From Patescibacteria group bacterium (lineage in GTDB: Bacteria > Patescibacteriota > Patescibacteriia > UBA2591 > PGYQ01): 11,375 nucleotides of DNA. How positions within the stretch are numbered: position 1 is the stretch's first letter; every line of letters starts with the position of its first letter. A model generated the notes under the pieces. It had not been told where the DNA came from. It worked only from the letters and a program-made list of their open reading frames with translations, and did no database searches. The translations under genes were made by a program, and so were the position numbers. Location: NCBI GenBank assembly GCA_020061725.1, contig JAGUXS010000059.1:1-11375 (forward strand), in the 5' to 3' direction. Of the stretch, positions 6,773-11,375 are shown piece by piece.

Positions 6773-8338
6773 ATGAACATAACTTTTGTCAGTAAATTAA
6801 CCCTTTATACTTTTTTTACCTCTATCTTTATCTATCTTCTTTCCTTTCTTGGTTTTTTAAATCCGGTAATGGAAATTTTTGGATTTTTTTTAATAATCGC
6901 CGCTTTAATTGGATTAAGTTTTTGGAAAATAGAATATGGACTTTTATTTCTTATTTTTGAATTTTTAGCTGGCGCTGACGGACATCTTTTTGAATTTAAA
7001 AACCTCTCAATTCGTTTCGTTTTATTCGCTGTTTTTATGTTTATTTGGTCAATTCAAAAAATATGGAATTACAAAACTCTAAAATTAGGAATCATAAAAT
7101 TCACTCCATCCCCCCACCCTGCTATTGATGACAAAAGTAAAATATATAATTCAATCCCCTACAGAAAGAATGAGGGAAAAACTCCATTTTTTTTAACAGA
7201 ATTTTCAAAATCATTTTTTTTTAAACCTTTTGCTTTTGCTTTATTTTTTATCGCTTTAGCGGGAATTTTGGGAATAATAAGAGAAAATTCTTTAAATTTT
7301 ATTTTTGCCGATTTAATTTGTTACAGTTATTTTTTATTAATTTTTCCATTTTTTAATTTAATTTCTAATTCAAAAAAATGCTGGATAGAAAAAATATTTC
7401 AAATATTTAGCGGGACAATTATAGCAACTAGTTCTCTAACTATAACAACCCTTTATTTATTTGCCAGTCATTCATCCGTTCATGGAGGAATTTATTATCA
7501 ATGGTTTAGAGAATACATAATTGGTAAAATTGCCACAATGGATAATAACTTTTTTCGAGTTGTTATGTCTTCAGATGTTTTAACGCTGATTTTTTTTCTA
7601 ATTATAATTTCAATTTTACTTTTTAATTTAAAAAATTTTCAACAATTATTAGATAAACGCCGGGTAAATCATCAATTACTTTGGCTTATTTTTTTGGGGA
7701 GTTTATCAAGTATCGCTCTAACTATCAGCTTTACTCGAAATTTCTTTCTAGGTTTTATTATTAGTTTTGTTTTTTTATGTTTAATCTTAAAAATTCCATT
7801 AAAAAGAAAAATAATTTTTTCTATTTGTTTAATTATAATTTTTTTATTAGAAAGCTCTTTGATTTTTTATTTGTGCAATCACAAAAACATTCAAACTAAT
7901 TTTTCCTTTCTAAATGACAGAATAGAAACAATTTTTGCTCCGGAAACAGAGATGAGTTCTATGACCAGACTTGAACGACTTGAAGCTGGTTTTGAAAAAT
8001 TAAAAAAACATCCTATTTTAGGTTCTGGATTAGGCTCTGAAATTGTTGCTTATGATCATACGATAAAAAAAAATATAAAAACCTCGCATATTGATTGGGG
8101 TTATTTAGAAAATTGGATTGATTTAGGATTGTTTGGTTTTTTAAGTTATTTTTGGTTTTTAGGAATATTATTTTGGCAAGGGGTTAAAAAAACCTATTAT
8201 TCAATAAATAATTGCGATTTTTATTTGGGAATTTTAATTGCTTTGTTCTGTCTTTTTGTCATTCATCTTTTTGGTCCATTTTTATTCTACCCAACCAGCA
8301 TTTTTTATATTTTACTTTGTTTGATAATTTTTATTTAA
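6773..8338 (+). CDS. O-antigen polymerase/ligase-like integral membrane protein
   Basis: 521 residues from ATG 6773 (a TTG at 6764 would add three). Numbering here is from that TTG. About twelve hydrophobic segments are visible, for example 11-31, 36-54, 84-98, 155-172, 178-200, 212-233, 271-289, 304-323, 328-342, 349-370, 454-471 and 487-510. TISFTRNFFLGF (320-331) and HPILGSGLGS (416-425) followed by SHIDWGYLENWIDLGLFGF (441-459) fit the Wzy_C/WaaL pattern, where a large extracytoplasmic loop with Arg/His residues joins polysaccharide units or transfers them to an acceptor. A charged, proline-rich stretch (113-150) lies in what should be a short loop and is locally richer in C runs than the rest. 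Polymerase and ligase cannot be separated by sequence. It sits between glycosyltransferases, supporting a role in surface glycan assembly. Confidence 0.78.
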   Translation: MNITFVSKLTLYTFFTSIFIYLLSFLGFLNPVMEIFGFFLIIAALIGLSFWKIEYGLLFLIFEFLAGADGHLFEFKNLSIRFVLFAVFMFIWSIQKIWNYKTLKLGIIKFTPSPHPAIDDKSKIYNSIPYRKNEGKTPFFLTEFSKSFFFKPFAFALFFIALAGILGIIRENSLNFIFADLICYSYFLLIFPFFNLISNSKKCWIEKIFQIFSGTIIATSSLTITTLYLFASHSSVHGGIYYQWFREYIIGKIATMDNNFFRVVMSSDVLTLIFFLIIISILLFNLKNFQQLLDKRRVNHQLLWLIFLGSLSSIALTISFTRNFFLGFIISFVFLCLILKIPLKRKIIFSICLIIIFLLESSLIFYLCNHKNIQTNFSFLNDRIETIFAPETEMSSMTRLERLEAGFEKLKKHPILGSGLGSEIVAYDHTIKKNIKTSHIDWGYLENWIDLGLFGFLSYFWFLGILFWQGVKKTYYSINNCDFYLGILIALFCLFVIHLFGPFLFYPTSIFYILLCLIIFI

Positions 8339-8363
8339 AGTGAATTAAAATTTTTTTATTTTT

Positions 8364-9428
8364 ATGTCTAAAATTTCAATTGTTATTACCACTTTTAACG
8401 CTAAAAAATATATTACACATTGTTTAAATTCTGTTTTTGATCAAACTTTTCAAGATTTTAAAATTCTAATTATTGAAAACGCTTCAACTGATGGAACCGC
8501 GGAAATAATTAAAACAAATTATAAATTACAAAACACAAACAACAAATTAAAATTAATTGAAAATGAAAAAAATTTAGGATTTTGCGAGGGATATAATCAG
8601 GGGATTCGTAAAGTTATTGAAGGCAGTGAGTATGTTTTACTTTTAAATCAAGACATTATCTTAGAAAAAAATTATTTAGAAGAAATAATAAAATTTTTAG
8701 AAACGCATTTAAAAATCGGCGCCGTGATAGGCAAACTTTATCATTGGAACTTTGATAAAAATAAAAAAACTAATATTATAGATTCTGTTGGAATAAAAAT
8801 GTTTAAAAATCGTCGAGTAATTGAAATTGGACAGGGCGAAGAAGATAGAGAACAATATAATCAAACAAAAGAAATATTTGGGGTAACTTGCGCATGCGCC
8901 GTATTTAATTCTCAAGCATTAAAAAAAATAGGCATCAAAAAAACACATAATTCAACAGAATTATGTGATAATAAAATTAAAAATATTGAATATTTTGACG
9001 AAGATTTTTTTGCTTATAAAGAAGATGTAGACATTTCATTGCGTTTACGACTTTATGATTGGAATATATTTTATTTACCGCAAGCAAAAGCTTATCATGA
9101 CCGAACAGCAAAGGGTGGAAAAAAATTAAACGATATAAGCGCGGCTCTTAATAGAAAAAATAAAAGTACGTTAATAAATTATCTTTCTTATAAAAATCAT
9201 CTTTTAATGTTAATAAAAAATGAATTGCTAAGTAATTTTGTCTTTCATTTCCCATGGATTTTCTTTTATGAATTAAAGAAATTTGTTTATCTTTTATTTT
9301 TTGAATTTTCAACTTTTAAAGCTTTGTTTAAATTCTTTAAACAATTACCACTAATTTTAAAAAAAAGAAAAATTATTATGAGTCATCGTAAAATAAACGC
9401 TAAGGGAATGAGAAAATGGATAGAATAA
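8364..9428 (+). CDS. GT2 glycosyltransferase with C-terminal hydrophobic region
   Basis: 354-residue GT-A family transferase. SIVITTFNAKKYI (5-17) and IIENASTDGT (36-45) form the nucleotide-sugar binding half, LLNQD (93-97) is the metal-binding aspartate position, GVTCACAVFNSQAL (173-186) lines the acceptor side and FDEDFFAYKEDVDISLRLR (211-229) contains the catalytic-base ED motif. Residues 290-335 are hydrophobic and may anchor it to the membrane. Two stretches look inserted: NYKLQNTNNK (52-61), and IKKTHNSTELCDNKIKN (191-207), the latter coded by a perfect palindrome. The gene ends 8 bp from the convergent mreD-like gene. ATG 8364 follows a T-rich run without a Shine-Dalgarno. It probably adds a sugar to the same glycan as its upstream neighbours. 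Confidence 0.86.
   Translation: MSKISIVITTFNAKKYITHCLNSVFDQTFQDFKILIIENASTDGTAEIIKTNYKLQNTNNKLKLIENEKNLGFCEGYNQGIRKVIEGSEYVLLLNQDIILEKNYLEEIIKFLETHLKIGAVIGKLYHWNFDKNKKTNIIDSVGIKMFKNRRVIEIGQGEEDREQYNQTKEIFGVTCACAVFNSQALKKIGIKKTHNSTELCDNKIKNIEYFDEDFFAYKEDVDISLRLRLYDWNIFYLPQAKAYHDRTAKGGKKLNDISAALNRKNKSTLINYLSYKNHLLMLIKNELLSNFVFHFPWIFFYELKKFVYLLFFEFSTFKALFKFFKQLPLILKKRKIIMSHRKINAKGMRKWIE
8944..8967 (+). repeat. Perfect 10-bp palindrome inside the GT2 coding sequence
   Basis: CACATAATTC (8944-8953), loop AACA, GAATTATGTG (8958-8967): a perfect stem-loop. It codes part of the extra segment THNSTELCDN between LKKIG and EYFDEDFFAYKED, where related GT2 enzymes usually have only a short link. The arm contains CATAATTC, the same string as the intergenic heptad array, which hints at a shared origin. 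Confidence 0.6.
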
Positions 9429-9436
9429 AATAAAAT

Positions 9437-9955
9437 TTAATTTTTAAATAAAAAAAATTTTTTTAATTTAGTATGAATTAAAACTGTTAATAAATCTAAT
9501 AAAATAATACAAATAATATTTAAAATAATTTGCCAAATTAAACTGATTAAATAAACTTTGTTTAAAACAAAATTAAATTCATTAATTCTAATCCAGTAAA
9601 AAAAACTATTTAAAATTGCTATAATAAAATTATAACTTAAAACTCCGATAAATCCGATAACTGGATAGGTAAAAAAATGATGTTTGCTAAAATAATTATT
9701 AAAAATATTTTTAATAATTATTGCCGTTAAAATTAAAGAGATAATTGAAGAACTAAATTGAAAACTTGAATAAATGTCTAACAAAAATCCCCCTATTATC
9801 GCGCCAATCAAAGATAAAGGATAATTTGTCGTTGTCGTAAAAATAATTATTATTAAAACTAAATTTATATTTTTCAAAAAATCAAAATGAGACAAAAAAC
9901 TCATTTGAAAAATACTAGCTAAAATTATTAATAATATATAAAAAAATATTTTCAT
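9437..9955 (-). CDS. mreD: MreD-like small integral membrane protein
   Basis: 172 residues, almost entirely hydrophobic, with about five membrane segments (4-22, 31-45, 47-62, 66-83, 97-118, 134-162) and a basic C-terminus (KLKKFFLFKN). The segment GAIIGGFLLDIYSSFQFSSS (51-70) matches the MreD pattern of a glycine-rich helix, an acidic residue and a small-residue turn. MreD belongs to the elongasome that positions peptidoglycan synthesis in rod-shaped cells. No mreB, mreC or rodA lies next to it, which is unusual because mreBCD is normally one operon, so the name is tentative; a generic membrane protein or an S-component-like fold remains possible. It is convergent with the GT2 gene and has its own promoter upstream. 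Confidence 0.6.
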   Translation of the reverse strand: MKIFFYILLIILASIFQMSFLSHFDFLKNINLVLIIIIFTTTTNYPLSLIGAIIGGFLLDIYSSFQFSSSIISLILTAIIIKNIFNNYFSKHHFFTYPVIGFIGVLSYNFIIAILNSFFYWIRINEFNFVLNKVYLISLIWQIILNIICIILLDLLTVLIHTKLKKFFLFKN

Positions 9956-9967
9956 AAAAGTAATTGT

Positions 9968-9995
9968 ACTATAACATTAAACTAATTTTTATCAA
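9968..9995 (-). promoter_or_regulatory. Extended -10 promoter for the mreD-like gene, near-leaderless
   Basis: On the minus strand, TTGATA (9995-9990) is followed after 16 bp by TATAGT (9973-9968), with a TG one base upstream of the -10 box (TGTTATAGT). Transcription would start near 9961, only about 6 bases before the ATG at 9955, so the mRNA would be almost leaderless. That agrees with the absence of any Shine-Dalgarno. Confidence 0.6.
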
Positions 9996-10042
9996 AAAAT
10001 TTTTTATATTTTTCTATTAACACAATCGACATTTAATACTAT

Positions 10043-10132
10043 GGAGGGTTCGCATAGTGGTCTAGTGCGCCTGCTTGGAAAGCAGGTATACTGTAAAAGG
10101 TATCACAGGTTCAAATCCTGTACCCTCCGCCA
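10043..10132 (+). tRNA. tRNA-Ser (anticodon GGA)
   Basis: Class II tRNA with all arms visible: acceptor GGAGGGT (10043-10049) pairs with ACCCTCC (10122-10128), discriminator G, and genome-encoded CCA. The D-arm is closed by GCA/TGC; the anticodon stem CCTGC/GCAGG holds loop TTGGAAA with anticodon GGA (reads TCC and TCT). A long variable arm has stem ATAC/GTAT, as expected for serine, and the T-arm is ACAGG/CCTGT around TTCAAAT. Upstream on this strand there is only a weak -10-like TAATAC close to the gene. Its 3' end is followed by the compositionally different XRE/methyltransferase module. Confidence 0.96.
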
Positions 10133-10335
10133 ATTGGAAAATGAAGCGTTTGGCTCGTCCCTTATAAAGGCTCGTCAGTCGATTTTAAGCGCAAAATTGA
10201 ATTTTTTGTTTTTGTCCTTTGCAAAAAAGCGAGAACACCAGAAACAGGCTTTTCTTAAAAGAATTAAATAAAATCATATTTTATGTTAGTATAATACTGA
10301 AATCAAATATAGCAACAATATTATGTTATCAACAT
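10133..10335. other. Spacer after tRNA-Ser with short direct repeat and a -10 box
   Basis: No convincing gene or rho-independent terminator is seen in these 203 bases. GGCTCGTC occurs twice (10152-10159 and 10169-10176). A consensus -10 TATAAT lies at 10290-10295, without a good -35, and could serve the XRE gene. The open frame through the tRNA into this spacer has no family resemblance. Confidence 0.5.
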
Positions 10336-10336
10336 A
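10322..10336. promoter_or_regulatory. Candidate operator palindrome at the XRE start
   Basis: TATGTT-ATC-AACATA is a perfect 6-bp inverted repeat whose last base is the A of the XRE ATG. It lies downstream of the TATAAT at 10290-10295, where a bound regulator would block transcription or initiation. Controller proteins of restriction-modification systems bind such small palindromes next to their own gene. This is inference from position and symmetry only. Confidence 0.35.
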
Positions 10337-10548
10337 TGGGAAATAATCAAGAAAATAAACTGGGGAAAAAGATAAAAGCCCTACGGTTAAAATTTGAGCT
10401 TTCACAAGACGAATTTGCTAGAAAAGCCGATATTCCCTACACGACACTAACCAAAATTGAAACTGGAGTAATTAAAAAGCCGTCAGTTTTCGTTATGGCG
10501 AAATTAGCCAAAACGCTTGGTGTTTCAATAGAAGATTTAATAAAATGA
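10336..10548 (+). CDS. Small XRE-family HTH regulator, possible R-M controller protein
   Basis: 70 residues, essentially one lambda-repressor-like helix-turn-helix domain: LGKKIKALRLKFELSQDEFARKADIPYTTLTKIETG occupies residues 9-44 in the standard arrangement (LSQDEFA helix 2, PYTTLTKIE recognition helix 3), followed by two short helices ending VSIEDLIK. I chose ATG 10336 because it gives the compact domain; the frame is open upstream to 10219, but that part has no domain-like sequence. Its stop overlaps the methyltransferase start as ATGA (10545-10548), so the two are co-translated. A small XRE protein directly before a methyltransferase is the classic position of a C protein that times methylase and endonuclease expression. 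Its TGA stop differs from the TAA used by the host-like genes here. Confidence 0.85.
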   Translation: MGNNQENKLGKKIKALRLKFELSQDEFARKADIPYTTLTKIETGVIKKPSVFVMAKLAKTLGVSIEDLIK

Positions 10549-11327
10549 GTAATATGAAAACCAATCACAAAATCATAATTGGCGATTCGCGCAATATGGC
10601 GGAATTACAAAATAAATCCGTTCATCTTGTTATTACCTCACCGCCGTATTGGCAATTAAAAGATTACGGAACTTCTGATCAGATTGGTTTTGATGATAGT
10701 TACGAAGAATATATCAACAATCTTAATTTAGTTTGGAAAGAATGTTTTAGAGTGTTAAATGATGGCTGTCGTCTTTGTATAAATATCGGTGATCAATTTG
10801 CCCGTTCTGTATATTATGGACGATATAAAATTATTCCCATTCGCACGGAAATAATAAAATTTTGCGAAACTATAGGATTTGGTTATATGGGTGCAATCAT
10901 TTGGCAAAAAGCGACAACAATGAATACTACCGGCGGAGCGACTATAATGGGCAGTTTCCCTTATCCAAGAAACGGAATAATTAAATTAGATTACGAATTT
11001 ATTTTGATTTTTAAAAAGTTGGGAGAAGCACCATTTGTATCAAAGGAAATAAAAGAAAAATCTAGAATGTCCAAAGAAGAGTGGAATCAGTATTTTACCG
11101 GACATTGGAATTTTAATGGCGCGAAACAAGATAAGCATTTAGCTATGTATCCGGAAGAATTACCGAAACGGCTTATAAAAATGTTTAGCTTTGTGAGTGA
11201 TATGATTTTGGACCCATTTTTAGGAAGCGGCACAACTACTCTTGCGGCGAAAAATTTAGACCGCAATTCTATTGGCTATATGTTAGATAACGATACGTTG
11301 TATCGAGTGATTAAAATTAGTTTTTAG
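10545..11327 (+). CDS. Beta-class DNA methyltransferase (N4-C or N6-A), C-terminus replaced by IS sequence
   Basis: Site-specific DNA methyltransferase that would transfer the AdoMet methyl group to an exocyclic amino group. Motif order is beta-type: catalytic motif IV TSPPYW (31-36) near the N-terminus, and AdoMet-binding motif I DPFLGSGTT (223-231) near the C-terminus. Other conserved-looking segments are GDQFARS (82-88), WQKATTMNTTGGATIMGSFP (120-139), TGHWNFNGAKQDKHLAM (185-201) and the IGY (243-245) that follows motif I. Homologues normally continue IGYE with an acidic residue that contacts AdoMet; here Y245 is followed by MLDNDTLYRVIKISF, read straight from the IS terminal repeat starting at 11281. 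The protein is therefore a truncation with a foreign 15-residue tail, and activity is doubtful. SPPYW favours N4-cytosine or N6-adenine but does not settle which. The recognition site is unknown. A restriction gene, if any, would have lain beyond the IS. Confidence 0.88.
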   Translation: MSNMKTNHKIIIGDSRNMAELQNKSVHLVITSPPYWQLKDYGTSDQIGFDDSYEEYINNLNLVWKECFRVLNDGCRLCINIGDQFARSVYYGRYKIIPIRTEIIKFCETIGFGYMGAIIWQKATTMNTTGGATIMGSFPYPRNGIIKLDYEFILIFKKLGEAPFVSKEIKEKSRMSKEEWNQYFTGHWNFNGAKQDKHLAMYPEELPKRLIKMFSFVSDMILDPFLGSGTTTLAAKNLDRNSIGYMLDNDTLYRVIKISF

Positions 11328-11375
11328 ATTATCAACTGGTGTTTTATATCTCAACCCTTTTAATCTGATAGTGAA
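11281..11375 (-). mobile_element. IS481-like insertion sequence, transposase-end terminus (partial)
   Basis: Reading inward on the plus strand from 11281, TGTTAGATAACGATACGTTG matches the inverted terminal sequence at 99-79 with one difference (20 of 21). The transposase C-terminus is coded on the minus strand and its stop lies within the terminal repeat. Orientation is the same as the left-edge copy (transposase on minus), but this is the opposite end of the element. It interrupts the methyltransferase gene immediately after its IGY codons. Confidence 0.75.
11283..11375 (-). CDS. IS481-family transposase, C-terminal 30 codons (partial)
   Basis: A minus-strand frame enters from the right edge and ends at TAA (11285-11283) inside the terminal repeat. 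It reads IRLKGLRYKTPVDNL, the analogue of the RPHxGLxYKTPxExL block that follows the last catalytic Glu of DDE integrases of the IS481/IS3 group. RPH is RLK here, a deviation. It then ends with FNHSIQRIVI. Together with the N-terminal piece at the left edge this supports one element family, though the two fragments belong to two different copies or sides and the core is unseen. Confidence 0.7.
   Translation of the reverse strand, partial: FTIRLKGLRYKTPVDNLKTNFNHSIQRIVI

Noticed and set aside
8709..8915. 68-codon minus-strand frame inside the second GT2 gene
   Set aside because: Antisense shadow of a conserved glycosyltransferase, no recognisable domain.
9429..9480. Bidirectional terminator between the convergent GT2 and mreD-like genes
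   Set aside because: The A/T runs can pair imperfectly, but this is low-complexity sequence with no GC stem, mostly inside the mreD-like coding end.
10041..10271. 76-codon plus-strand frame covering tRNA-Ser
   Set aside because: It runs through a complete tRNA structure; the remaining part has no domain and no initiation signal.
10219..10335. Longer XRE protein starting 39 codons upstream
   Set aside because: The extra residues are not domain-like and would place the -10 box inside the gene; ATG 10336 gives a standard compact HTH protein.
1..11375. Recoding of TGA as glycine (as in some CPR lineages)
   Set aside because: All frames read well with TGA as a stop, and the XRE gene ends naturally at TGA with an ATGA overlap; no gene needs TGA read-through.
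1..11375. Classic composite transposon carrying cargo
   Set aside because: The interior is mostly core housekeeping genes (serS, pgk, tRNA), and each IS end disrupts a different gene, which fits independent insertions better than a mobile cargo unit.

Overview
The window looks like a stretch of chromosome from an uncultured Patescibacteria (CPR) bacterium. The genome is very AT-rich. AlaRS is a short form that ends after the editing domain, and PGK, SerRS and an MreD-like protein carry divergent signature motifs of the kind I associate with that lineage. Genes are tightly packed and start on ATGs preceded by T-tracts instead of Shine-Dalgarno sites. Every vertically inherited-looking intact gene stops with TAA. 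The lineage is an inference from protein motifs; no rRNA is present.

Layout. Bases 1-99 are one end of an IS481-like insertion sequence, with the N-terminus of its transposase on the minus strand. It abuts a 5'-truncated, twice-frameshifted alaS (100-1799) that also carries a 30-bp in-frame palindromic insertion. Next come pgk (1916-3148) and serS (3284-4549). A four-gene surface-polysaccharide block follows on the plus strand: a GT4 glycosyltransferase (4602-5825), a GT2 rhamnosyltransferase-like enzyme (5809-6750), an O-antigen polymerase/ligase-like membrane protein (6773-8338) and a second GT2 enzyme (8364-9428). A convergent mreD-like gene (9437-9955, minus) has its own near-leaderless promoter. 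A tRNA-Ser(GGA) lies at 10043-10132. Downstream of it is a compositionally distinct module made of a small XRE regulator (10336-10548) overlapping a beta-class DNA methyltransferase (10545-11327). The methyltransferase is cut by a second, same-orientation copy of the IS481-like element starting at 11281, so its last 15 codons are read from the IS end.

Most interesting signals: (1) both window edges are the two opposite ends of directly repeated IS481-like copies, each breaking a gene; (2) a degenerate heptad repeat (AATTCAT)n fills three intergenic spacers, supplies stop codons and encodes matching C-terminal tails (IHNS) on two unrelated proteins; (3) perfect palindromes sit in-frame inside alaS and a glycosyltransferase, like miniature protein-inserting elements; (4) a putative controller/methyltransferase module has been interrupted before any restriction gene could be seen. 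I see no clear evidence of a wholly new defence or mobile system. The repeat and in-frame palindrome phenomena are the best candidates for something undescribed.
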